Program-made: the position numbers and the translations under genes
The notes under the pieces: model-generated
Told to the model about the DNA's origin: nothing
Seen by the model: the letters and a program-made list of their open reading frames with translations, nothing else
Databases searched by the model: none
Shown: one piece after another, positions 8,071-16,836 of the stretch
Position numbering within the stretch: the first letter of the stretch is position 1
How the letters are laid out: each line of letters begins with the position of its first letter
Assembly: GCA_024698325.1 (NCBI GenBank)
Contig: JAILRG010000076.1
Coordinates: 1-64,000, forward strand
Length of the DNA stretch: 64,000 nt
Direction of reading: 5' to 3'
Source: Treponema sp.
GTDB lineage: Bacteria; Spirochaetota; Spirochaetia; Treponematales; Treponemataceae

Positions 8071-9573
8071 TTATTTACGTCCGATAACAGTTGCTTTCTG
8101 ACGTTCAAGGCTTGCTTCCGGGTTTCGGTAAGCGGTGAACAGGAAAATCGCAAGGAAGACGACTGCAGCTACAATGCCGACAGTGTACGATACGGTAAGA
8201 CCTGTTGCTCCTTTTGCACCGAGGTTAAAGCATTCAGGTGCGTACATCAGATAGGTGATGGAAACAGCAGACATGAATGTTGCAGGGCAGGCTGCAATCC
8301 AGCAGCGGTTCTTGTTCTCGTAGTTTGTAGCAAGATACACAGCACCAGCCCAGAGGACAATCATTGCCAGTGTCTGGTTAGACCATGAGAAGTAGCGCCA
8401 TACGACGTTGTAGTTGATGAAAGAAATGCCGTAGCCGATAAGAAGCAGCGGAATTGCTGCGCTCAGGCGTACTTTGATGTTCTTTTCGTCAAGCTTGAAC
8501 CAGTCGAAAATGGTCATGCGGGCGCTGCGGAATGCGGTGTCGCCTGAAGTAATCGGGCAGACGATAACGCCGAGCAGGGCAATCGGACCGCCGACTTTTC
8601 CGAGCAGGGCAACGCACATCTCGTATACAGAGCTTGAGTTACCGCCGCCGATTGCCTTAAGGGCGGCCAGGCCGGTGCCAGAACCGTCTTTGTTCCAGAA
8701 GAATGCGACAGCAGCGCTTGCCCAGATGAGGGCGATGATGCCTTCTGCAACCATGGCGCCGTAGAAGATTCTGCGGCCGTCTTTTTCACTCTTGATACAG
8801 CGGGAAACAATCGGAGACTGCGTTGCGTGGAAGCCTGAAATAGCGCCGCACGCTACGGTAATGAACATGAGCGGCCAGATCGGCTTAACGCCGGTGCCGT
8901 CAACGTTACCCGGATACAGGTTCTTAATCGTCATTTCCATCATCGGGCGCTCGCCGGAATGGATCATGGTGCCGATGATGATGCCGAATGCCATCAGAAT
9001 CAACAGGATGCCGAACAGCGGGTAGACGCGGCCGATGATTTTGTCAATCGGAAGCAGTGTTGCAAGGAAGTAGTAACACAGGATGATGATTGTCCACATT
9101 TTGACGTCGAGCGGAGTGATTTTTGCAAGCAGACCGGCCGGGCCTACCATGAATACAACGCCGACGAGAACCAGCAGGATGACAGAGAACACGCGCATGA
9201 CGTTGTGCATGACCGGGCCAAGGTACTTACCGGTTACTTCGGAAATGGAAGCTCCGTCATTGCGTTCTGACAGCATACCGGCTGTAAAGTCATGTACAGC
9301 ACCGGCAAGCAGCGTACCAAGTACAATCCAGATGTAGACACTCGGTCCCCACATGGCGCCTGAAATTGCGCCGAAAATCGGACCTAAGCCTGCAATGTTC
9401 AAAAGCTGGATTAAGAACGCTTTTGCTGCAGGAATCGGAACGTAGTCAACGCCGTCTGGATTTGCCATAGCGGGAGTCGGAGCTTCGGTCGGTTTAAAGA
9501 TTTTCTCGACTAGAGCACCGTAGATGATATAGCCAACGATCAGGATGGCTAACGCGACAAAGAATGTAATCAT
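8071..9573 (-). CDS. cstA: CstA-family peptide/pyruvate transporter
   Basis: The 500-residue, very hydrophobic protein matches the CstA family. It has about 12 predicted membrane helices and the family stretches YGALVEKIF, QLLNIAGLGPIFGAI and FTAGMLSERNDG. It is shorter than E. coli CstA (about 700 residues) and corresponds to the compact family form common in anaerobes. Members import peptides or pyruvate; the substrate here cannot be read from sequence. The start has an excellent AAGGAGG site, and a consensus sigma-70 promoter lies upstream. It is divergent from gpmI across 207 bp, and gpmI's glycolytic role makes pyruvate a plausible but unproven substrate. Confidence 0.9.
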   Translation of the reverse strand: MITFFVALAILIVGYIIYGALVEKIFKPTEAPTPAMANPDGVDYVPIPAAKAFLIQLLNIAGLGPIFGAISGAMWGPSVYIWIVLGTLLAGAVHDFTAGMLSERNDGASISEVTGKYLGPVMHNVMRVFSVILLVLVGVVFMVGPAGLLAKITPLDVKMWTIIILCYYFLATLLPIDKIIGRVYPLFGILLILMAFGIIIGTMIHSGERPMMEMTIKNLYPGNVDGTGVKPIWPLMFITVACGAISGFHATQSPIVSRCIKSEKDGRRIFYGAMVAEGIIALIWASAAVAFFWNKDGSGTGLAALKAIGGGNSSSVYEMCVALLGKVGGPIALLGVIVCPITSGDTAFRSARMTIFDWFKLDEKNIKVRLSAAIPLLLIGYGISFINYNVVWRYFSWSNQTLAMIVLWAGAVYLATNYENKNRCWIAACPATFMSAVSITYLMYAPECFNLGAKGATGLTVSYTVGIVAAVVFLAIFLFTAYRNPEASLERQKATVIGRK

Positions 9574-9652
9574 GGTACCTCCTTAAAGCCGGAGGGGAAA
9601 AATTGCTGATTTATTTTTGCATATTTCTCTCTCGACTTTTTTTATCATTTTA

Positions 9653-9681
9653 AGTGTAAATCCATTTTTTGAAGTTGTCAA
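9653..9681 (-). promoter_or_regulatory. cstA promoter
   Basis: Reading leftward: a perfect -35 TTGACA (9681-9676), a 17-nt spacer, and -10 TACACT (9658-9653). The leader is about 70 nt. Confidence 0.7.
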
Positions 9682-9729
9682 AAAATCTTTATGTTTTCTT
9701 AGAATGCGCTTCCCGAATGCGGCTGCTAT

Positions 9730-9757
9730 TTATCAACTCTGAAAAATTGTATATACT
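9730..9757 (+). promoter_or_regulatory. Probable gpmI promoter
   Basis: TTATCA (9730-9735), 16-nt spacer, TATACT (9752-9757). The -10 box is strong and the -35 box weak. AAGGAG precedes the ATG at 9781. Confidence 0.45.
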
Positions 9758-9780
9758 GCAACTCGTTAAGGAGTAACACA

Positions 9781-11445
9781 ATGGCAGATACAATGCACGC
9801 ATTGGAAAAAAATCCTGCTTGGAAAGGCAGAAGAGGCCCGGTTGTCCTCGTGATTATGGACGGCGTGGGATACGGCAAATACGAAGAAGGGGATGCGGTA
9901 AAAGCATCTAAGATGAAGTACCTTGACTGGTTTACGGCTAACTGCCCGCACACAAAGCTCAAGGCTCATGGAACGGCAGTCGGTCTTCCGTCTGATGATG
10001 ACATGGGAAACAGCGAAGTCGGACACAATGCAATGGGTTGCGGCCGCGTCTTTGCTCAAGGTGCGAAACTCGTTGGCGAGTCTATCGCTAACGGCTCAAT
10101 GTTCGCTGCTGACACCTGGAAAAAGCTCGTCAAGAACGTAAACGACAAAGCAAGCACGCTGCATTTTATCGGCCTTGTGTCTGACGGAAATGTTCACTCA
10201 CACATCGACCACCTTAAAGCGATGGTTACACAGGCACACAAAGACGGCGTAAAAAAGCTTCGCGTTCATGCTCTTCTTGACGGCCGCGACGTTGACCCGA
10301 CTTCAGCCTTGAACTACATCACACCGCTTGAGGAGTTCCTTGCAGGATTCGCCGGCGTTGACTACCAGATTGCTTCTGGCGGCGGACGCATGTACCTGAC
10401 GATGGACCGCTACAACGCAGACTGGAGCATGGTAGAGCGCGGCTGGAAGGCTCATGTTTTGGGCGAGGGACGCATGTTCGAGAGCGCAACAAAGGCTATC
10501 GAGACATACCGCGCAGAGAATGCAGGCCTTCTTGACCAGGATATGCACGAGTTCGTCATTGCAAAAGACGGAAAGGCAGTCGGCACAATTGAAGACGGCG
10601 ACAGCGTGATTTACTTCAACTTCCGTGGCGACCGCGCTCTTGAAATGACACGCGCATTCGAAACCCCGAAAGGCGGCGAGCTGCCGTTTGACAGAAAGCG
10701 CGTTCCGACGGTTGAGTATGCCGGCATGATGGAATACGACGGTGACGCACACGTTCCGGCTCAGTACCTCGTAAACCCGCCGAGCATCGACCGCACGATG
10801 GGCGAGTACCTGACAAAAACTGGCGTAAAGCTGCTTGCAATTTCTGAAACACAGAAGTACGGACACGTAACTTACTTCTTCAACGGAAACAAGCAGGGCA
10901 AATTCGACGAAAAGCTCGAAGATTACATCGAAGTTCCGTCTGACGTTGTTCCGTTTGAGCAGCGCCCGTGGATGAAGTGCGCTGAAATCACTGACAAAGT
11001 AATCGAAGCAATCAAATCTGGTAAATACGACCACATCCGCCTCAACTTCCCGAACGGCGACATGGTCGGCCACACTGGCGTATTCAACGCTGTTGTCTGC
11101 TCAATGGAAGGCATGGACCTGCAGCTCGGCCGCCTTAAGGCAGCAATCGACGAGGCTGGCGGTATCTTGTGCTTGACTGCAGACCACGGTAACTCAGACG
11201 ATATGTACGAGCACGCAAAAGACGGCTCTGTCAAAAAGGACAAGAGCGGCGAGCCAAAGGCAAAGACATCTCACTCTTTGAACCCGGTTCCTGGCATCAT
11301 CTACGACCCGGAGTACAAGGGCGAGTATGATACTGAGCACTTGAACGAGGGCCTGGGCATTTCTTCTTGGCCTGCAACGCTCATGACATTGATGGGCTAT
11401 GTTCCGCCGACAGACTACGACAAGTCAATCATTAATTTGAAATAA
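9781..11445 (+). CDS. gpmI: 2,3-bisphosphoglycerate-independent phosphoglycerate mutase
   Basis: The 554-residue product interconverts 3- and 2-phosphoglycerate in glycolysis, using two Mn ions and a phosphoserine intermediate. Near the N-terminus is the metal-binding VIMDGVG motif, and GNSEVGHNAMG at about residue 76 contains the catalytic serine (Ser78). The substrate-binding stretch HALLDGRDVDP and the C-terminal metal motif CLTADHGNSD are also present. Length fits the family. The gene has a strong Shine-Dalgarno AAGGAG and its own terminator, and is transcribed alone. Codon use is regular, as expected for a highly expressed glycolytic gene. Confidence 0.97.
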   Translation: MADTMHALEKNPAWKGRRGPVVLVIMDGVGYGKYEEGDAVKASKMKYLDWFTANCPHTKLKAHGTAVGLPSDDDMGNSEVGHNAMGCGRVFAQGAKLVGESIANGSMFAADTWKKLVKNVNDKASTLHFIGLVSDGNVHSHIDHLKAMVTQAHKDGVKKLRVHALLDGRDVDPTSALNYITPLEEFLAGFAGVDYQIASGGGRMYLTMDRYNADWSMVERGWKAHVLGEGRMFESATKAIETYRAENAGLLDQDMHEFVIAKDGKAVGTIEDGDSVIYFNFRGDRALEMTRAFETPKGGELPFDRKRVPTVEYAGMMEYDGDAHVPAQYLVNPPSIDRTMGEYLTKTGVKLLAISETQKYGHVTYFFNGNKQGKFDEKLEDYIEVPSDVVPFEQRPWMKCAEITDKVIEAIKSGKYDHIRLNFPNGDMVGHTGVFNAVVCSMEGMDLQLGRLKAAIDEAGGILCLTADHGNSDDMYEHAKDGSVKKDKSGEPKAKTSHSLNPVPGIIYDPEYKGEYDTEHLNEGLGISSWPATLMTLMGYVPPTDYDKSIINLK

Positions 11446-11466
11446 GGCTCGATCCTTATAAAAGCA

Positions 11467-11505
11467 AAAGACCGCCTGTTTTGAAAAACAGACGGTCTTT
11501 TTTTT
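11467..11505 (+). terminator. gpmI terminator
   Basis: A stem AAAGACCG-C-CTGTTT paired with AAACAG-A-CGGTCTTT (one mismatch, 4-nt loop) is followed by a run of T. Confidence 0.9.
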
Positions 11506-11546
11506 ATGTCCTTGAGTAGTTGCTGGAGAAATAATAAAAAAAAGAA

Positions 11547-11655
11547 CCGACACGAGGTCGGAATGTATGCGCCCATGGATGGGCGTCACAATAAAGCCAG
11601 GACGGAAGCTATGCTTCCGTTAATAAAAAAAACGGCAGGGATGCCGTTTTTTTTT
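11547..11655. repeat. Array of hairpins between gpmI and tRNA-Glu
   Basis: Hairpins at 11547-11561 (CCGAC, loop ACGAG, GTCGG), 11570-11585 (CGCCC, loop ATGGAT, GGGCG) and 11602-11620 (ACGGAAGC, loop TAT, GCTTCCGT), then the tRNA-Glu terminator at 11625-11655. A further small hairpin with the same ACGAG loop lies at 11734-11748. There is no protein gene between 11446 and 11967, a stretch otherwise filled by two tRNA genes and their signals. Confidence 0.7.
11625..11655 (-). terminator. tRNA-Glu terminator
   Basis: Stem AACGGC / GCCGTT with a 6-nt loop is flanked by A8 and T9 runs. It can work in both directions and lies directly after tRNA-Glu in the leftward direction. Confidence 0.8.
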
Positions 11656-11656
11656 A

Positions 11657-11729
11657 TAGCCACTACGGGAGTCGAACCCGTCTCTCCGCCTTGAGAGGGC
11701 GGCGAACTAAACCGATATTCGAAGCGGCC
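11657..11729 (-). tRNA. tRNA-Glu (CUC anticodon)
   Basis: A 73-nt cloverleaf can be folded by hand: acceptor GGCCGCT/AGTGGCT (with two G-U pairs), D stem GAAT/GTTC, anticodon stem CCGCC/GGCGG with loop CTCTCAA giving anticodon CUC, T stem ACGGG/CCCGT with loop TTCGACT, discriminator A. The 3' CCA is not encoded. It lies 58 bp downstream of tRNA-Gln, separated from it by a terminator. Confidence 0.9.
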
Positions 11730-11753
11730 GATTACCTGACGAGCAGGTTTTCT

Positions 11754-11785
11754 AAAAAAAATGCTGACCGCTCTAGTCAGCATTT
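11754..11785 (-). terminator. tRNA-Gln terminator
   Basis: A 10-bp perfect stem AAATGCTGAC / GTCAGCATTT with a 7-nt loop is followed, leftward, by a T tract. Confidence 0.85.
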
Positions 11786-11787
11786 AG

Positions 11788-11858
11788 TTCCCCAAGGAGG
11801 ATTCGAACCCCCACAATCAGAACCAGAATCTGAGGTGCTACCATTACACAATCGGGGA
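11788..11858 (-). tRNA. tRNA-Gln (CUG anticodon)
   Basis: A 71-nt cloverleaf: acceptor TCCCCGA/TTGGGGA, D stem GTGT/GCAC, anticodon stem TCAGA/TCTGA with loop TTCTGGT giving anticodon CUG, T stem GGGGG/CCTCC with loop TTCGAAT, discriminator A. CCA is not encoded. A consensus promoter lies directly upstream. Confidence 0.92.
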
Positions 11859-11873
11859 ATGCAACGTGAGTAG

Positions 11874-11902
11874 AATATACATCAGGTATATTTTTTTGTC
11901 AA
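11874..11902 (-). promoter_or_regulatory. tRNA-Gln promoter with A/T-rich upstream tract
   Basis: Reading leftward: perfect -35 TTGACA (11902-11897), 17-nt spacer, -10 TATATT (11879-11874), predicted start 9-10 nt before the tRNA. Bases 11913-11952, just upstream, are runs of A broken by single T or TCG, an arrangement that could act as an UP element. Confidence 0.75.
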
Positions 11903-11967
11903 CAAGTAATGCAAGAAAAATAAAAAAAAATCGAAAAAAAATAAAAAAAAATGAGAGTGATTTTTGC

Positions 11968-14900
11968 CTAAAAACGTATGGCCGCTCCTATGCTTGCCGT
12001 TGCCTGCAGAATCATACTTTTCCCCTGGGTGCATGTGTAGCCGCCGCCTAAGGAGGAGCTTACCGTAATCATCTCGGTCACAGCTATGTCCAGCTGGTGA
12101 TTGAGGTTTCCGCTGTATGAAAGCACCGGGCTTTTTTCTGTCGAAGGCTGCGTGGATGAAGCTGAAAGGTTTATGCTGTCGGTACGGGTGAGTTTTGCCT
12201 TTGAGCCGTAGTCTTTTCTGAAGACAGCTATGAGGCCGAGCATTGGAGAGACGCTTCCTTTCCGCTTCCAGACAAAGGTCATTTTCCCGCTCCAGTCAGC
12301 GGCGGTTTCCCAGCTTCCTTCCAGGCCGGATTTGAACGTGGTGTCTCTGTTGACGAAAAATGCAGCCTGCAGGTAGGCGCTGTACAGCATCGAAAGATTG
12401 TATGCCTGTTTGCGGGGAATCTTTAGCGTCGCAGAACCTTGCGCGGAGTATTCATCCTGCTTGAACCAGCGTGCGATGGGAACGGTTCCGGCACGCCCGA
12501 AAATGTTTAATGCAGTGTATCCTGTTACCGCTTTTATCTGGTAATAGTCGCTTACAGAGGAAGCGGTGTGAATCGAGCGGGAAAAGGTCGCGGTGACAAA
12601 CGCTGGAAGCATGAGATCCATTGCGGTGCCTGTTAGGGACCGTTTCCAGCTGGCGCTGTAGCTTCCCTCATAGTATGCATATTCTGTGTTGCTGCCAGTG
12701 TCCGACGAGCCCTTGAGTATGCGCTTTGAAAGTCCGGAAGACAGCATGTCGTAGACGGGGTATGCGGTGAAAAACCAGTTTTTTTCACAAGCGGCATCGC
12801 GTAAGTCGCCTGCGTCCCTGCGGTAGTTTCCTCCGCTTTTTGCGTAAGCGGTGCCTCCGGCTTTTTTTGTCCAGTTTACCGAGAAAGAATGATCGTGTAC
12901 TCTAAACGGAAAGTCAAAGGCGATAGTCTCTGTGTCAGAGAAGAGCAGGCTTGATGAATCCTTCCAGCTTCCTTGTGATGAAAACTGTACTTCCGGCTTA
13001 CTCGTGAGAAGTGGTAGCTTTATGCCGGAGGAAGCGCTGATTGCTACTGTCCGCCGGGAAGCATCTTCTTTTCCCGTGTTGAAAGACAGGGCGGTGATTT
13101 CTTTCCAGCCAGAGCCATACGACGCAGTGGAGAGGCTTGTAATGCCTGTCTTTGAAAGCTTTTGCTCTGCAGAAACATTCCCGCGTAAGAAAAAGCGGCC
13201 CGGAGTAAAGGCAAGCGTCGATTTTATGTTCTGTGACTGTACGCTTTTTTCTGCGCTTGCGGTGCTTTCTGCCGACAGGGTGAGGGGAAAGCCTTTTTGG
13301 TCGAATGATATGGCTGCGGAGTTTGCCTTGGAAAGTGTTTTTGCGTCTGCGTCGATGCTGTAGTTCTCGCTAAAGTTCAGAATGTTCCAGAGGGGGCTCG
13401 CTGTTTCTGCACGGTGGCTTCCTTTTGTCAGAATCCTGAGTGAATCTGCGTCATGGGCGAGGCCTGCGGAAAGTGAAATGCCCAGAGCGGTTACCTCGGC
13501 CTTTGCGCTGGCAGAAAAAGCGCCTTCGGGGGAGCCGCCTGCAGTGGGTACGGTTGAGGAGCCGCTGCTTTTTGCCTCGAAAAGCAGGTCGCTCAGAAGC
13601 GCATTTCCCGTCTTTGTTTCGATGACAGTGCCGGCCTGCTTCCACTGAAGTTCAGCTGTGTCTGCAAGGTGCACGTCCGGGCTTATGCCGGAAAGACTCA
13701 GCTCGTCGAGTTCAATGCATCCGCTTGAAAAATATGCTTTATTCCCGTCTGCGGCTTCCCATGCTGTTTCCAGCGTAAAATGCAGCCTTGTCGGAATGAC
13801 GCTTGTGTCAGCCTTTGTGACGCTGACAGCGCAGGAGCCGATGGTTGCGCTTTTATCCTGAATGGAAACGCGAAGCTCCTGCCATGCGCTTTCTGTTGCT
13901 GAACCGGAAGAAGACGGCTGCAGGAGCGCTTCCACAGTTTCTGCGCTTATGCTTATCGAAAGACAGGTTTCGTAGCCGTCATTTTCGTCGGGCCTGTCGA
14001 GCGTCAGGTTTAAAACGGTCTCTGTGGGGCCGGGAAGGTCTTTTACGAACGAGTCTGGAAGCGTTTTTTTGAAAAGCTCTGAGAATTTCAGGAACAGGGA
14101 AAGGTCTGTGTAGCCGCCCAGGTCAATTTCATCAAAATAACGGCTTCCTTCAATCTGCAGGGATTCTTGCGTGGAAAGGTTTTCGTCACGGGTTTTCCAG
14201 CTGATGGTACGGACGTAATTTGTGCCGCTGTTAAAGCGCTTTACTTTTTTTGACGAAAGCGCCGCCGTTGTTTCTTCGGACTGCGTTACGGTCATGCAGG
14301 ACGGAGCTGACAGCGAAAAATCAGTTCCGGACGCTTTCCAGGAGCCGGCGCATATGCTTCCGGTTGTGGCTTTTGTCGAGCAGATGATAAGCCTGGCGCC
14401 ACTTGCCAGGGAAATCCGGCTTCGGTCCTCATCCCGGACGGCAATGGTAACCTGCTGCCAGCCGCTTGTTGCGGGAATAAACGGCGAAAGGACATCGGTG
14501 CTAGCTCCGGCCACGGAGTCTGCGCTGATGCACCAGGTAGGGATTTTCGTGCGCGTTTCGTAGTCAAAATCATCGGTGGCTTCGATTCCGAGCTGCAGGT
14601 ACACGCTAAAGTCAGAGTCTTCTGTGTCGTTTTTAAGATACAGTGTGAGACTTGAGCTGGAGGAAAGCGCGCCGGATGATGAGGCAAGGCTGATTTGCGT
14701 TGCCGCCCAGTAGGGGCTCCCGTCGTCAGCTGTCTGCCCGGCTGCTTCCAGGCTTGAAAAATTCCATCCTGCGCGTACGGAATAGCCTTCGGGAAGGAGG
14801 CTGTCGTGCCAGCCGGTTTCTGTATCGACCGAACCGTTTTTTCCGTCTGCAAGGGCCGGCATGCTGTCGTTTTTTTCCGGCCTCGGATTCAGTATTGGAT

Positions 14901-16836
14901 AAAAGCCTTCGGGAAGGGAGCTGGCGGCATCTTCGGAAAGCCCCTTCCAGTCGCCTGCCGTTTCATCCATGCCCAAAATTCTGTAGCTTCCGGTCGTGTT
15001 TGCTGTTTCCAGCGCCACGGATGCAACATTTGAAAGGCTGAGATGCTCTCCCTGCCAGTACGTGCCTTGCGCGAGGCTTACAAAGCCCGGAAAACTTGTG
15101 CTGCTTGAGGCGTACTCGTTTTTGCCGCCATACGTCCATCTGACGGCAGAGGCTATGTCTGCGCTAAGGTGAGGACCGAATGCCCGCCTGATGCCAGCCG
15201 CTCCGGTTATGGCGCCGGTATCTGCATCTTTGCTGTCTTCGTACCAGGTTGCGTATATGTGGTCGCCTGAATGAACGGCGCCCGAAAGCGTGATTGTGCC
15301 TTTTTCTTCGTCAAAGCGCGCGCCAGAATCGAGCATGCCGTTTTTGTAGACCCTGATGGTGCCGGGGACCGCTTTCGTTCCGATAGAGAACCGGGTGACG
15401 GACGTGTAGGTGCGTACTGAAAGCACGAGGTCTGTGGTGCGGCTGCTTCCCAGGTACAGGCCGGGATCCCGTGCTGCAAGCGGAAAGCGAAGGCGCGGGT
15501 CTGTTATTGAAAGAATCTCTTCGTCATCGGTGGTTTGTGAAATGTCTATGTAGCTTCTGTTCCCAGAAAAAAAGTCCGTGGTTGAAAAGATGCTGTCATC
15601 TGAATAGAGCGCCTGAAGCCCGGCGGCGGTGTTTTTTGTTGATGCAAAGATGACAGCTGCGTCTGTGTTTTCGTTTGAAAGCGCTGCGTCATACCGGTTT
15701 GCCCAGACGAAGGGTGAAAAGCCTGACGGATGCTGCAGGTACAGCACCGGATTTCCGTCTACCGTTCCTGAAAGCTCCTGCAGGTACGGCGCAAGGTCTT
15801 CAATCCCGCCTTCCTGGAATAATGCTTCTGTAGCTGAAATGAACGCGGCTGTGTCCGGGACGGCGCCGGTAAAGCTTACTGCTACAGCCGGAAGCTTCCC
15901 GTTTTTTCGGGCGGCGCCTGCGTCCTTGGAAAGGTACAGGCTGTTTGATGAGGCTGAGATGAGGTACTGGCTTTCATCAAGCTTTACGAACTGCCTGCCG
16001 TCCGCATCCTTGTAGCTGGCGCCGGCTTTTTCGACGTAGACCGCCCGGATTCGCAGCAGGCTTTCGCTGTCAGGAAGCATGTAGCGGCTTCCGCTGTACC
16101 AGGCGGCGAGGCTGATTTCGCTTGTCTGCACGCTGTTTTTGCCGTACCAGGTTTTCTCCTTTGATTCGAGCATGTCGTAGCGGAAAACTGCATCTGCCCG
16201 CCATGTCTCTCCACCAAGTCGGATTGAAAAGCCCGGCGCCTGACTTTCTGTCTTTGAGCCGCCGATGCTGTAGCCGGCTTTATCGATTGAGTACAGCGAG
16301 GGAAAAACGATGCCCCGGTTTGCGACGCGGGCTTCTTTTACAAGGCCTTCGCCTGCCGTGTATCCTGCCGCCACCGTGTTCGTCTCAAAGCCGTCGGCAA
16401 AATCCGCCTCAAAGTACCAGTGCCTGTTCAGAAGAAACCATAGCCCCAGGTCGACTTTCTGCGTGATGACTGGCGCCGGGGATGAGAACGCCGGGGCGGA
16501 TCCGAATCCGAAGCTGTATGCTGCGTTTGCGCTGACAGTGCTCTGCCACCACCCCTGCGCCATAAACTCGACGCTGTTTCCTGCGATGGAAAAGTCTGAA
16601 AGCAGCTTTGTGTCGCTTTCAGGAAAAAGCGGAAGCTCTGTCGTGTCAAACACGATGGAGCCGGCTCCGTCGGCTGTGCGTTCTGTAAGCGTCTCTGTTT
16701 CTGAGGCCCGCACGGGCGATGGGGCGAGTGCAAGCAGCAGGGCAGAGAGGGAGACAAGCAGGATGGTTGTAGGAAAGCCGCTGTGCGTGCCGCCGTCCGG
16801 TAGCGGAGGTGCTCGCCGTGCCTTTTCCTGCGGCAC
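11968..16836 (-). CDS. Possible separate outer-membrane protein started inside the dinB frame
   Basis: GTG at 16836-16834 (codon 447 of the long frame) is preceded by AGAAGGG four to five bases upstream, a usable though close Shine-Dalgarno. Starting here gives a basic n-region with KARR, a hydrophobic core (TTILLVSLSALLLALA) and a signal peptidase I site after VRA, and leaves a 1622-residue exported protein. ATG codons 413, 428 and 435 are alternative starts but have weaker ribosome-binding sites. If this start is used, dinB would have no stop codon of its own and its C-terminus would run on into the barrel, unless translation of the barrel is independent and the fused form is minor or degraded. 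This is inference. Confidence 0.4.
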   Translation of the reverse strand: MPQEKARRAPPLPDGGTHSGFPTTILLVSLSALLLALAPSPVRASETETLTERTADGAGSIVFDTTELPLFPESDTKLLSDFSIAGNSVEFMAQGWWQSTVSANAAYSFGFGSAPAFSSPAPVITQKVDLGLWFLLNRHWYFEADFADGFETNTVAAGYTAGEGLVKEARVANRGIVFPSLYSIDKAGYSIGGSKTESQAPGFSIRLGGETWRADAVFRYDMLESKEKTWYGKNSVQTSEISLAAWYSGSRYMLPDSESLLRIRAVYVEKAGASYKDADGRQFVKLDESQYLISASSNSLYLSKDAGAARKNGKLPAVAVSFTGAVPDTAAFISATEALFQEGGIEDLAPYLQELSGTVDGNPVLYLQHPSGFSPFVWANRYDAALSNENTDAAVIFASTKNTAAGLQALYSDDSIFSTTDFFSGNRSYIDISQTTDDEEILSITDPRLRFPLAARDPGLYLGSSRTTDLVLSVRTYTSVTRFSIGTKAVPGTIRVYKNGMLDSGARFDEEKGTITLSGAVHSGDHIYATWYEDSKDADTGAITGAAGIRRAFGPHLSADIASAVRWTYGGKNEYASSSTSFPGFVSLAQGTYWQGEHLSLSNVASVALETANTTGSYRILGMDETAGDWKGLSEDAASSLPEGFYPILNPRPEKNDSMPALADGKNGSVDTETGWHDSLLPEGYSVRAGWNFSSLEAAGQTADDGSPYWAATQISLASSSGALSSSSSLTLYLKNDTEDSDFSVYLQLGIEATDDFDYETRTKIPTWCISADSVAGASTDVLSPFIPATSGWQQVTIAVRDEDRSRISLASGARLIICSTKATTGSICAGSWKASGTDFSLSAPSCMTVTQSEETTAALSSKKVKRFNSGTNYVRTISWKTRDENLSTQESLQIEGSRYFDEIDLGGYTDLSLFLKFSELFKKTLPDSFVKDLPGPTETVLNLTLDRPDENDGYETCLSISISAETVEALLQPSSSGSATESAWQELRVSIQDKSATIGSCAVSVTKADTSVIPTRLHFTLETAWEAADGNKAYFSSGCIELDELSLSGISPDVHLADTAELQWKQAGTVIETKTGNALLSDLLFEAKSSGSSTVPTAGGSPEGAFSASAKAEVTALGISLSAGLAHDADSLRILTKGSHRAETASPLWNILNFSENYSIDADAKTLSKANSAAISFDQKGFPLTLSAESTASAEKSVQSQNIKSTLAFTPGRFFLRGNVSAEQKLSKTGITSLSTASYGSGWKEITALSFNTGKEDASRRTVAISASSGIKLPLLTSKPEVQFSSQGSWKDSSSLLFSDTETIAFDFPFRVHDHSFSVNWTKKAGGTAYAKSGGNYRRDAGDLRDAACEKNWFFTAYPVYDMLSSGLSKRILKGSSDTGSNTEYAYYEGSYSASWKRSLTGTAMDLMLPAFVTATFSRSIHTASSVSDYYQIKAVTGYTALNIFGRAGTVPIARWFKQDEYSAQGSATLKIPRKQAYNLSMLYSAYLQAAFFVNRDTTFKSGLEGSWETAADWSGKMTFVWKRKGSVSPMLGLIAVFRKDYGSKAKLTRTDSINLSASSTQPSTEKSPVLSYSGNLNHQLDIAVTEMITVSSSLGGGYTCTQGKSMILQATASIGAAIRF

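Noticed and set aside
11903-11967. Poly-A stretches as a small gene or phase-variable tract
   Set aside because: They lie between the dinB frame's stop and the tRNA-Gln promoter, where they are better explained as an A/T-rich upstream element.
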